Assembly (NCBI GenBank): GCA_018873245.2
Contig: JAEMBT020000003.1
Span: forward strand, 6,529,843-6,593,842
From: Archegozetes longisetosus
Taxonomy: Eukaryota; Arthropoda; Arachnida; Sarcoptiformes; Trhypochthoniidae
Direction: 5' to 3'
DNA: 64,000 nucleotides
Shown piece by piece: positions 40,854 through 51,800 of the stretch. The notes under the pieces are model-generated. The model saw only the letters and a program-made list of their open reading frames with translations, did not search any database and had not been told where the DNA came from. The position numbers and the translations under genes are program-made. Each line of letters begins with the position of its first letter. Position 1 is the first letter of the stretch.

Positions 40854-42078
40854 TACATTTTGGTCTATACACTTAATAATCTATCAAATCGTGTATATTA
40901 TATGATAAGATAATTCAATTATTTATTTTTCAATCCAAACTAGAGTTCAGTCTTTTTCAATTGAACTAAATTGTAGACAAATAAATAATAAATAAAGAGT
41001 TGAAAAGTCGTTTGACTGTTTGTTAATAGTTAACAATATTTTTTTATTGAGTCATTTTATTAATTAATCTGAGCATCAATTTTATTAAACAGAGTTGTCT
41101 GTCTTTGGTTGTAATAACTTATTTAGTTTTTGTAGTATAAACTTATTATTTCGTACTTATATTTTGCAGAACAAATCATAATAATTGTACATAATTGCTA
41201 AGAGGATAAAATGAGAATTTAGTGCCTGTATAATAATGGGCACACTCTTTATATTTAAGGTACCAGAGATCCCATTGAGTCAAAAGACTCTGAAGATGAA
41301 AGTGAGGAACTTTATATTTAGCTTAATTGCTTATCAAAAGAAATGTCACCATTTCTTAAGACAAGACAAGCAAAACGTAAAAAGAAGACTAACTTTTGGC
41401 TCAAGTTATCGCCGAGAAGTATCGGAATATAAACTGCGGCAGTCTTTTTAATATAGAGAACCTTTTTTTGTTAAGATAGTCCAAGCAGTAAAGAGAACAG
41501 CATAACAGCAGTCGAACATTGCTTGAATACCAGCATTGAGGAAAACGAGCCCAAATGAGTCGACATAACTTGCATAACATAGCAAATCACTCGGTTTTGT
41601 TGTTTTGCTGTTCTTAGCGAAAGCAGCGAAACAGCCAAATCAGAAATGTCTGGATATTCTACTAGAATTGTACGCGGATAAAAGATAGTGAGAAAAGCTA
41701 ACCGAAATATAGCCTAAAAGACTGTGAAAAAAGACTGATTGATAATAAAACTGGTGCATTCTGTGAGAAACACAACAATCAGATATATTTGGGGGATATT
41801 TGAGAAAATTATTGCATTGAAAAAACGTTATTTTACATGAAAAAAGATATTTGCACTAAAAATCTGTACAATAATTCATTGTATAATCATTTGTAAACTA
41901 ATATCAGTATTAATATAAGTTTGTAGTCTGCATTTAGCCATTAAACAATGTTTTAAATTACTGTCATGGTCGTTAATAAAACAACGCTAACATTAATGCA
42001 AAATAAGATTAGTTTCCGCAAATCAAGATCTCACAATCTTTTAGTTTACAAAGCGATCACTCAAACAACACTTTTAAC

Positions 42079-42081
<3 letters not shown>

Positions 42082-42127
<46 letters not shown>
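42082..42127. repeat. (GA)n microsatellite 3' of Dfd
   Basis: Perfect GA run of about 46 bp on the plus strand, 1.4 kb downstream of the Dfd stop. Confidence 0.97.
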
Positions 42128-42129
<2 letters not shown>

Positions 42130-43419
42130 AGGGGTAAAATCGATGTATATACGTTTTGGTAGGGTTATAAATAAGACAATAATTGAAAATTGCTCATTAG
42201 TGACGATTCGGTGAAATGTTACATTATTACAGTTTAGTTATATTATATCACAATAAATAAATTGCAGCGTCTGCATTGTTTGTGTGACCCAACGAATGAG
42301 CGCTTAATTTAATTACATTTACAATTGTGTACAAATACAACGCATATATAATACTGTATAACATATTACTATTAATCATCGATATATTGCCGATTTGCAA
42401 ATTACCAGCCTTTCTCAGTATTCTGTTCTTACTTTGCTCCTGCTTCAAAATGCTTTACTTTTTCTTCTTTTCTTAATAGCTGTTATACCAAAATTGTTAC
42501 ACAATTTACTTATTTTTCTCTTTCGAGCTCAACAAACAAAACGAGAGAGAGCCAGAGAGAGCCAGAACAGAGTGAGAGAGTGAACCGCGTGTGTGAGAGA
42601 GAGTCGAGAATGAGTAAAGAAATAATCAATAGGTTGATTTTGGTAAAATTGGTTGCGGTGTTAGGAGCGCTGATAAAATATAACATTACAGGAACATCGA
42701 TGCGGAGTGTATTTGAGTGAAAATTAATCATAAATGCCAATTGATCATCAGATTGAGAATCCATCACTTTTTCTTTTTCAGTATAGAGTAGTCTTTTGGT
42801 ATTTTTATATATATATTTATTTATATATATATATACGTACATTAAACACTATAATATATATATAATCACTGGGATCTCTCTTTGCATTCTTCTGCAGCAT
42901 CTTTTGCCAGTTCCAACAACTGACCCATCACTCAAACTTTTGGTCGACGTCTTCTGTACACTTTCTCTTATCAAAATTGAAAATAGTTGAGACGAAACCA
43001 GAACTGATTAGTCTTGGAAAAGAACTCATTGCACAATTGCCATCATCTTATTGTTTCTATAATTTACACAAAATTGTCTAATTCGCATTTATCAACTGTT
43101 GGTTCAAACAGATAAAGATGGATGAAATGGATGAAACCGAATGAGAAGGAGTGAAAATTCACAGGAATGTAGTGTTGGTTAGATAGCGTTAGATTTAATG
43201 TAATCTTATTTGTCGGTCACAGTAGGTTTAAATGTTTTGGTATATGATCTCGATTTGAAGCAAATACAATGTATAGTCAACTGAGTGGAGAACTTATTAA
43301 ACATCGCGCAATAGTATAACATTAAAACATCTAATATTATCCCACTTTTTATACTCATATTGTTTTCCACAGTTTCAAACCTACTCATTCTCATACAGTC
43401 ACATACATCGGGATAACTA

Positions 43420-43484
43420 TGATCACCACAGTTATGATCACCACAACTATGACGACTACAGCCATGATGACCACAATGATGATT
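43420..43484. repeat. 15-bp tandem repeat just after the Dfd stop codon
   Basis: About four diverged units of ATGATCACCACAGTT, starting within about 20-85 bp 3' of the Dfd stop on the minus strand and so probably inside its 3' UTR. Read on the minus strand it yields a spurious His/Cys-rich frame. Confidence 0.8.
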
Positions 43485-43504
43485 AGTTTTCAGTGCTATC
43501 TGTC

Positions 43505-45052
43505 TCACAGTTCAGTTAAGCCATAAGTTGGAGCCTCACTTTTTGGTTCGGTTGGTAATAAAGGTCCAGTTTGTTGTGCCATTGATAGAGGATTCAAATC
43601 GTGAGCATTTTGTGATGATTGTTGTTGTTGTTGATTGCTAGAACCCGATTGTTGGTTGTTTTGCTGGTTCTTCTTCTTCACGTTCTTAGTATTTGGTAGC
43701 TTATTATCTTTTTTCCACTTCATCCTTCTATTTTGGAACCATATTTTGATTTGTCTCTCACTGAGACATAAAGAGTGTGCGATTTCTATTCTTCGTCTTC
43801 TCGTTAAATACCGGTTAAAATGGAATTCTTTTTCTAATTCTAAGATTTGATGCCTGGTGTATGCAGTTCTTTGCCTTTTAGGTTCCATTCCAGCGAAATT
43901 GGTGCCATTTTGCACTATATAAATAGATTGAAATATTTAGTAATAAACTTAATAACAGTATAGCTGTTAGTAATGTAACTATTGTTGCAATAATAGACCA
44001 TTTCAAAAGCATAATAAGTTAGATAAGAGTGTGTGTATGTGTGTGTAGAGATTGCTCTGAAATATTTGATTTTAAAAGCTGGCAAATAGTTGTGCCATTA
44101 TATCATTTTAATGGTTAACATAAGCCAAGTCAATGGAGGCCAAAGGCAAGGTTATGGTGTCTGGCTGGGGAGGAATCGAATCATTGATGGTACTTATATG
44201 CAAACAGAAGAAGGGCCTATGACTAGGACTACGACTAGGAGACTAAGCAGTGCGGAAGGAGAAGTAGAAAGAGCTTTAGTTTGATTTATTATTATTGCTT
44301 TTTGCCCAATATATGCAAAGGCGGCACAACTCAATTTATGTGACAAAATATATTACATTATATTAGATATACACACATTGAAGCAATAAAGCATAAACTG
44401 CTAAACTGTTAAACATGTGTTTACCTTTGCTGTTACCTTGATTTACGTGCACTTTCTTCATCCACGGGTAGATCACGGGATGTCCACCACCACCGCCGCC
44501 ACCGCCATTACCCGAGTCGCTACCACTTTGACCAGATATTGCACAATCTGGTGGTGAAGGAGGTTCCACAACACTTAAGGCTGCCTGAGTTCGCGGTGAT
44601 GGTGACCGATGCAGTCCCGATGGACTTGAAACACGTGACAAGTGTGACAGTTGAGGTGCGATTGACGACTGATGTGGCGAGATTTGATGTGGTGCTGAGA
44701 TTGTGTGATGAATAGGTCCATGTGGTGACACTCCGGCACCTCCCGGACCCATTCCTCCCGCAGTACACGGCGAGTAGTACTGTGGAGGACCAGTTGGCGG
44801 ACCGACATGATGGTTGTGGTGGTGATGATGGTATGGTTGTTGGCTCTGGTCGATGTAATTCAGAGCTGCCGCATGATGATGGTATCCGTAATGGGTTTGA
44901 TGAGTGTTCGGTGCATTGGCCACCGCTTGTTGAGCACTAGCTCCGTAATAATCCGGAATGTAATTTCCTTGAGAATATTCTTCAGATGGTGGAAACTTTG
45001 GATCGGCTGCTGCATAAGCCGCTGGCGAAGAGTTCATCAAAAACGAACTCAT
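43505..45052 (-). CDS. Dfd: Deformed, Hox group 4 homeodomain transcription factor
   Basis: Exon 1 (45052 to 44425) starts MSSFLMNS and [12 protein letters not shown], the group-4 N-terminal signature. It runs through Tyr/His/Pro/Gly-rich sequence with runs of His and Gly to the PBC-binding [10 protein letters not shown] (YPWM at 44470-44459). Exon 2 (43914-43505) holds the homeodomain (43882-43703, [12 protein letters not shown] ... [14 protein letters not shown]) and the Dfd-typical KLPNTKNV tail, then a Gln/Asn-rich end. Total about 345 residues, normal for the group. Two in-phase donors exist at the end of exon 1 (44425 or 44437), differing by four codons. A Met two codons upstream (45058) is also possible, but MSSFL is the conserved start. 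The protein specifies gnathal/head or anterior leg-bearing segments, acting in the nucleus with Exd/Hth. The gene lies 3' of mir-10 and Scr in canonical orientation. Confidence 0.97.
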
Positions 45053-45152
45053 GACCATTAATTTTGAGGTGAATTGGATGGAAATAATTTTTCTTTGGCG
45101 TTGTCGTTTAACTGTGGTTAGGCTCCACCCCAGCCAAACATATTAGCATAAG

Positions 45153-45179
45153 CACGTGATAGCGGTAGGCCAACCATAA
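45153..45179 (-). promoter_or_regulatory. E-box/CCAAC module in the Dfd upstream region
   Basis: CACGTGAT (45153-45160) and GCCAACCATAA (45169-45179), about 100-130 bp upstream of the Dfd ATG. The same pair in the same order and similar spacing lies upstream of Scr. CACGTG is a bHLH-zip (USF/Max-type) site. The CCAAC/CCAAT-like part could bind NF-Y, although here it is not a perfect CCAAT. Confidence 0.45.
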
Positions 45180-45224
45180 CTCTCTCCATCGTGACCATGG
45201 GGGGGTTCGTCACAATGTAATCGA

Positions 45225-45240
45225 TGACAGTGATGGATTA
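45225..45240 (+). promoter_or_regulatory. Composite Hth-Exd/Hox site upstream of Dfd
   Basis: TGACAG directly followed by TGATGGATTA, about 175 bp upstream of the Dfd start codon. TGACAG is the Homothorax/Meis site and TGATNNATTA the Exd/Pbx-Hox heterodimer site. This arrangement is the architecture of known Hox auto- and cross-regulatory elements. Confidence 0.6.
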
Positions 45241-45337
45241 CCCATCCTTATGGGCTACACCCTTACACACTCTATACTGACTCTACCAACTATACCAGCA
45301 TTAGAGTAGAGAAGTATACAGTACTCTCTCCCTCTCT

Positions 45338-45343
<6 letters not shown>

Positions 45344-45370
<27 letters not shown>

Positions 45371-45371
45371 C
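45344..45371 (-). repeat. (GA)n tract about 300 bp upstream of Dfd
   Basis: CT run on the plus strand, so GAGA on the coding strand, within the promoter-proximal region. It is preceded by a less regular CCTCTCTCC stretch. Confidence 0.9.
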
Positions 45372-45379
45372 CTTTTCTG

Positions 45380-47869
45380 TGTCTAACTTTATACCTGCTT
45401 TTTGCGTTGCTTTGCTCTACCAGGATCTGTGCCTACCAGAGTTGTGCACTTCCACAACGCATTGCTGACTCTCCTCTCATTTGGCAAAGCAACCAAAACA
45501 GTAAAAAAAGCTTTACAAAAAAACTAAAACTAACGCTCGAATCGACGGCTGGCATAACAAACTTGTTTACCCCCCAATCTTTATTCTGTCATACTTTTCA
45601 TATTTTTATTCTTGTTAATGCTTTAAGTGTAACAAAACATACTTATAGTTAAAACTATTATAACAATCTACTCATAAATATTACTATTTTCTCATTCATA
45701 TAATAGCTATTTTATAAAATGAAAAAACTTTTGCTTATCATTTCAATAATTGAAACAATGCTTTGCCGACAACAACAACAACACGAGAATTAAATTAATC
45801 ATATCTCTGATTGTCTTAATATACTGCATATGGTATAGATTGTTTGATATAGTTTGAGAGACATACTGGTAGTGATATTGATGTTGAGTTATAGTGAGAT
45901 ATATTGATATTATATTCCTGTAGTCAGTTTGCATAGCAGTCATAGTATTATATATGGAGTGTCTTTAGAGCCATCAATGTCTCTCCTGAGAACTCATTAA
46001 TGTAATGACAACAACATAGACATGCATGTTATTCGTTTGGTTGGTAACACCTGAACTGATAATATTACATCACGTCATACTCGCATTATGACAAACCATT
46101 CCTAATGCATTTTTCTCATATATGTATATATATATAACTTCAGACATACTATCCTTCCCTATAACATAACCTTATTTACATTTACCCGTTTACAAACTAG
46201 TCGTATAACTTTTATATATTTTTTTTATCTTTACATTTGTCACAATAGGTTTCTCACTCTAAAACAACATAACAAATTAGTATCTGATCCGTGAGATCAG
46301 ATTGATATAAGTGTTAAACAGTATGGTATTTAGAGGAGTAGTGGAAACGGTATGAGATGTTTAGCAATGAGAGTAAGAGTCCTATGTATTGAAGTTCGGT
46401 GTATTGGCTGGGATTGCCACTCAGAATCGCTACACAGAATCGCTACTCAGAATCGCTACTCAGAATCGCTACATTAAAATAAAACGTGAGACATAGTGCA
46501 ATGTGCCAAAGAAGGGAGCCATCAATATTGTTTTATGTCGCAATGTGTTTTATTTTCAATTTATTTTCACTTAAAAGCATCGCACAGGAGGGGAGGCTTA
46601 CTCTTAAGACGCACTCAACTCAAAATGACTTTTTGATTGCTTTAAGTGCAAAATGATTACTTTGCATGATTAACCATTAATCAATGAATTAAAAATACAT
46701 TTCATTACAAACTACTGATACACTGTTAACTAAATTCTGAATCTTGTAAATGCCAGAACTCTTTTATTTGATTTGATTTTTCTAAATTTATATTTGCCTT
46801 CAAATTGTTGTCAAAGACGTAAAAAGATTGAAAATTATGAAATCATATTTTTATAGTGTAAACATATTGAAGAAAGACTACAACTAGTTTATAGTAAAGT
46901 TGGTCATGATGGTATTTGCATCTCGAATGATAGAAATCTCAGATTGAGAGACACATATAACCAATGAAATTGTTGACTGGTATGTTAAACCCAATAGGGA
47001 ATCTAGTGATCACTCATTCGGGTTGACATTCTGATGAGGAAAATGGCAATATGAGCTACGACCAGAAACGGGAAGGTCTTCATTATGTGCCAACACGACT
47101 CGACATTTCAATAAGCCACTCAAATTGAGTTCGCATTCCCAAAAAATACAATGTGTATAAATATATTTTTTCGTACTTTCAAAAAATAGATCGTATAAAT
47201 TCGAGTCACTCACCCGAAAATCGAAGTTTTTCCAAAAAAACAACAAACATTATGTCTATTGTCTCACCTTTTTGAGAAAAAGCAAAAAAAAGAAAAAAAA
47301 GTTGGGGTCAAAGAAAGAGAAAAAACGTTGCCGGTAAAATGACATTGAATGCTAGCAGTCGTAGGAGAATATACAGTAACCAATGAGAAAACATATTATT
47401 TGTAGTTAACAATATGTAGAACTTTAAGCCGAAGCCCGTCAACGGCATGAAAGCCTGAAAGCAGAGTTAAAATAAAAGAGAAAAAATGGCAAAGAGAGGA
47501 GTAGATAGAAGTATATAAGGGACGCAATTACAGATGCAATTGTAATAATATATAATCACATGGTAGCGTGATTGGTGTAATCCATCATTTTCTACTGCGA
47601 CTCAGACGTGAACGATTAATGACACTGTGAGTTAGCTATACTTTTTTTAGCTATAAAATTATTAACTTCGGTCAGAACTGTTCTCGATTATAATTCACTT
47701 ATTTAGACGTAGCGTACATTGGAGAAGCCTTTGGCATATAGAAAACGTCTAGTATTTGCTGCATATTATTATAGTGTTATTATTATTAGGCGATTCTTTG
47801 CTCTTATGTTTTGTTTTTATTCTAAAATTAAAAATAATTGATGGATTATGTAAAGCGCGTCGATGTCTC
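45380..47869. other. Interval from Dfd upstream region to mir-10
   Basis: About 2.5 kb without a coding region I can support. It contains a 13-bp tandem repeat (46415-46472). It is likely part of the Dfd 5' regulatory DNA and/or the mir-10 primary transcript. Confidence 0.5.
46415..46472. repeat. 13-bp tandem repeat, about 4.4 copies
   Basis: Near-identical units of CGCTACTCAGAAT head to tail. Confidence 0.92.
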
Positions 47870-47960
47870 GTATGCACCACACAAACCTCTCTAGAACCGA
47901 ATTTGTTACCATTATTGAATAGACAAATTCGGATCTACAGGGTAGATGTAGAGCACTAGG
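47870..47960 (-). ncRNA. mir-10: mir-10 microRNA hairpin
   Basis: The minus strand contains a sequence beginning TACCCTGTAGATCCGAATTT (5p arm, 47944-47923), identical to the arthropod miR-10-5p as I know it. It is followed by a 17-nt loop and a 3p arm beginning CAAATTCGGTTCTAGAGAGG (47905-47883), also the conserved star sequence. The arms pair almost fully, and flanking bases (CTACAT... with ...GTGTGGTG) extend the stem. The precursor lies 2.8 kb upstream of Dfd and 9.8 kb downstream of Scr, on their strand, as across bilaterians. Limits given include the lower stem and are approximate. Confidence 0.97.
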
Positions 47961-48058
47961 ACTATAAGCGTTAGGCACTGGACTATCAAGCGTCAGGCGT
48001 TGGACTATCAAGAGTCAGGCACTGGACTCTAAGCGTTAGACACTAGACTATTAGCATT
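47951..48058. repeat. 22-bp tandem repeat, 5 copies, abutting mir-10
   Basis: Five head-to-tail units (22, 22, 22, 21, 21 bp) of GCACTGGACTATCAAGCGTC with an AG tail, diverging toward the right end. The array starts about 7 bp from the outer end of the miR-10-5p arm. Confidence 0.9.
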
Positions 48059-48592
48059 AACTGTTCCACATTAAACTATTAACAATATCTATTAGCTATG
48101 TATTAGGCATGAGACGTAAGCATTGACTAAAACTATCAAGTAGTATGTATTCGGGACGTACGACATCAATAGATTTAATGGCATAATGCACAGAAGCACT
48201 GCGTGAAGCTTTTCTCACTTTGCACTCTCGCTATTTAATAAATGTTTCTGAAAAACCATTTAAACATAATGTGTCTACTACTGCCTCTAACAGTATATAT
48301 AGCGAAGGACTGCTAGAGCTCGTAAAATTGACAAATTATCGCGTAATCTTTTTGCGGACAAACCAGTATGTCGGGTCGCCACCTCTGGTCATATATTTTA
48401 TCACAAGTGAGTCTAACTTTTAAAAAGAAAAGCAGTCCTTAAGTTTAACTCAACTTTTTAGCTAAATATTGAGCAAAAATATATGAGACTAACAAAAGTA
48501 GAGAACGTGAGTTGCAATTGTGAATTATGCACATTGTGTTCTGCTATCGCTATATAATCATGAATCAAATCCACTCATGCAAACACTTCGCA

Positions 48593-48663
48593 GCCATTTT
48601 GCTTTGCCATAAGACTGATAGAGAACAACAGAAAGATAGTACTCAATGCAATCAGTGAGAAGA

Positions 48664-48723
<60 letters not shown>

Positions 48724-48800
48724 GTGAGCGGGACAGAGAGAGAAGAGAGAGAGCAAGTAGTAGAGAGAGCAAGCGAGAGAGAGAGAGAGAGAGAGAGAGA
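48593..48800. promoter_or_regulatory. Candidate Polycomb response element: GCCAT cores next to long GAGA arrays
   Basis: GCCATTTT (48593-48600) and GCCAT (48606-48610), cores of the PHO/YY1 site, lie about 60 bp before a (GA)n array (48667-48718) and a second one (48775-48800). Clustered PHO and GAGA sites are the sequence signature of fly PREs, which are abundant in Hox clusters. Only motif proximity supports this. Confidence 0.3.
48667..48718. repeat. (GA)n microsatellite
   Basis: GA run of about 52 bp on the plus strand. A second run at 48775-48800 is separated by irregular GAGA-rich sequence. Confidence 0.97.
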
Positions 48801-51800
48801 TGATCGGGTTTCACGCAGTGGCTTTGTTTACAGCAATAAATCACTTTTGCCTTTGCCAGACATATGTAATCTATGAAAAGCTTAGCACTAAAATGACTTT
48901 AGTTAATAAACTTAACATTGAAATTAATAGAGAGAACAGTGAAACAGAAAATTATCAAATTATTAATGCGTGCGTCAACTTATTATAAGTTTAAGCTATA
49001 TCTCAAAGGTTTAGGTATTAATGCGCTAAACAATAATATATGGAAACAAATCATACTCCAGTTTAGTTTTGGTTTATTAACCGCTTATCAAAATTGAATT
49101 TCTTAAATGGCAGCCAATCAGAAAAGCACTGAAAAAATCGGCACAACTGCGGATAGAAATGAATGAATGCAATGACTCAATGAATGAATGAGTGAAAAGC
49201 CATATAAGCCTATAAAGAGTTGAAAAACAGTAGGGATTGTCTCTGGGGATAATTTAAGGAAAGCTTGGGCTTAGAAGCGGCCAAAGTGAAGAGAGTTTAA
49301 GGATAGATTTGATAGAGAGAGTCAGACCCAGTCTCTACTATTTGGTTGGGCTCACACTTAAAGTAGATCAAACTGAAAACAACAATAAAATAGACTTACA
49401 TTGTATCACACTCTAAACAGAGAACCAACAAAAATAAGGCCTTTGGGACTCTCCAAATCTTATTCTATTATATCGAATAATCGGATAAATAAACTATAAT
49501 ATTGATTAACTCTATATATAACTTACGACTTACTGCTGTGTCAATGCTATTTCAAGTTTACTTTTCAATTGACAATTTGATTTCAATACTATCTTAAAAC
49601 TATTGTCGACTATGAGTTATAGAAAAAACAATAGTTATTAAAACATAAATATATATTAGATATAAGCAAAATATGAACAAATATGAACATAGCTGATCAA
49701 CTGAAACAATTGCCAATAAGAATGGCGAACATATACAAGCTTTTATACTTTTATGGTATAAGACACTTGAGATGACAATTCAGACGATAAGATGAAGTGT
49801 ATTTGCGCTCTAATTGCATTCTCACGCTTCAAATTATATCACTATAAATACTGTGAGGAAATCGGAGTCAACTTTTTGGAAAAAAGATTTATTTGATTGA
49901 AAAACACTTCAAATTACAATAATCTCTAACAAAAGATTGGTTTACAGGATATAATCAGGACAGTAGATGTGAGTCGTATCAAAATGCGCCCTAAAAATCT
50001 TTCCAAACTTTCCAAATCTATTCTAAGCTTTCTATTAATTGAAATTATTCTAATATTGTTTTAGTCCCAATCATATCAAATATAGATTTATTGATTTTAA
50101 GTTAACCTCTACTACTAAACCATTAGTTTTTTCGTTGTAATAATATTTAGAAATTTCTTTACAAACTTTGCAAATTGTCTAATGTTAGGCATAGACTAAT
50201 AGTTAATCTTTGTTGCCATCAATTCTTATTTTTCATGCAATCGTTGCATACATTAATGCTTAGAATCTATTGTTCGCTTGAAATTCATGAAAGAGTGCAA
50301 GGAAATACCAAAATGGCGTTATTATAGCCAAAATGTGTAACTTGTATTCAAAAGTCTGGAACAGATCGTGAGTATGGGGCGCATTCGCTCAAAACATTTC
50401 TGCATTAGTTTTCTATATGTATTGTCAAAAGTCCTCAACTCATAAATAATGGAATAATGCCTCAGCAGCTGACCTCTGGTGGAGCCCAAACTCAACTTTG
50501 ATTTTAGATTCTTCAAACTCGAAAAGTTTTTACAACATTAATTGACCAATTGATGGACAAGAAATTTGCGATTGCTTGTTATCTTTTGAATTAAACTAAA
50601 ATCGAGTGAAATAAAGCAGAAAAGTTTAGTTTAAATGAGAGAAGTTGTAATGGAATATGAATTTCCTGTTATTGAATTACGTGCAAACCTTGAGCTATCG
50701 ATAGCATTGAAAAATAATTTCATTTAATCAATAGATCATTGATCAAAGCCATCAAACTTATCAAAAAACTAATCAAAACAAATAGTTCATTAGTTAGTAT
50801 TAATTAAGGAAAGAAAAAGCATATCTCTCAATCAATGACAACATTAAACTTGACTTTTATTACAGATGCAACACTTGATATTGCAATTGGAAAAACAAGT
50901 TTTTTGGTCATTAAACTTATAAATTTGAATTGAAAACAAGTGTTGATTACTTGACTTATTATGTGAATTAAGTAAAGGACACTTTTACTTAAAGTCACGA
51001 TTCATTAAGCTGGAGGAAAAGTGGAGATCAGATAAAGAAATGGAAATGAAAAAAGAGAATAAAGTTATAATTAAAGACCAGAGTTTGAAAAACGTTTCCA
51101 AATTGTTGCTTATATGAAAATAGATATTATTAAAATCTCCAATTCGAAGATATGCCTATCCCTTAAGGGGTCAAAATACCAAAATAAGTAGACATCTAAG
51201 AAGAAGAAGAAGCGGTTCTACACAAAGAGTAGATTTAGTGAAATGCGATAGCTTAGGACAATAAGTTAGAGTGAGTGCTAGTAATGGACAACACCCGCAG
51301 GCATTGACAGCAAGTCGTATACAACTGACTGTGAATTGCTGGCATTTACAACTTATTTTTCTCAGAATCATTGCAGACCTATGTCAAGAAGTGAACAACT
51401 AACCAAATTCACATGTTTATGCATTTGAAAGCTTAAGGTTTCAATTATCGGCTTCGATTGGATAATTACTTCGACCATTTAATTGCTAAACCAAATGTAC
51501 ACACTTTAGAACATTGCACTCTCTCAGCAGGACTTAATTTGCATTAATTTCAGCTTTGAGTGCAATTTGTAGAAATTTGTGAAAAGTAAAATTTTTTAAT
51601 TTTCAGAAGTCATATAAATCATAGGAAGATAATTGATGGTAAGGCTGATGTGTGGGGATCAATTTGTTATGTGGCAGTTTGTGGTGCAACTTGAATTAAA
51701 TACACCTGTGATTTATTTATTTGATGTCTGTTACTCAAAATATAAAAATCGAGTCACTTAAACAAATAATCATTTTCAGTTCTGCAGCTGTTAGTAATTA

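Larger units (their letters stand above)
17796..43504. other. 25.7 kb gene-poor interval between MEIOC and Dfd
   Basis: No coding region I can defend. The longest frames (for example 23845-24165 plus, 33406-33675 plus) lack recognisable domains and are within chance for this base composition. The interval holds several AT-rich minisatellites, GA and GT tracts (listed separately), a short telomere-like TTAGG run (31601-31624) and a GC-rich patch (31757-31801). By position it should contain the Dfd 3' UTR (near 43.2-43.5 kb) and Dfd regulatory DNA. I looked for the homeobox helix-3 signature (WFQNRR) on both strands by eye and saw it only in Dfd and Scr. Confidence 0.6.

Noticed and set aside
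43206..43508. His/Cys-rich minus-strand frame overlapping the Dfd stop codon
   Set aside because: The His/Cys pattern is only the translation of the 15-bp repeat in the Dfd 3' region, in another frame from Dfd.
48646..48876. Arg/Glu-repeat open frames over GA arrays (also at 2603, 2730, 41966 and 62716)
   Set aside because: Dinucleotide repeats are open in all frames; these are not genes.
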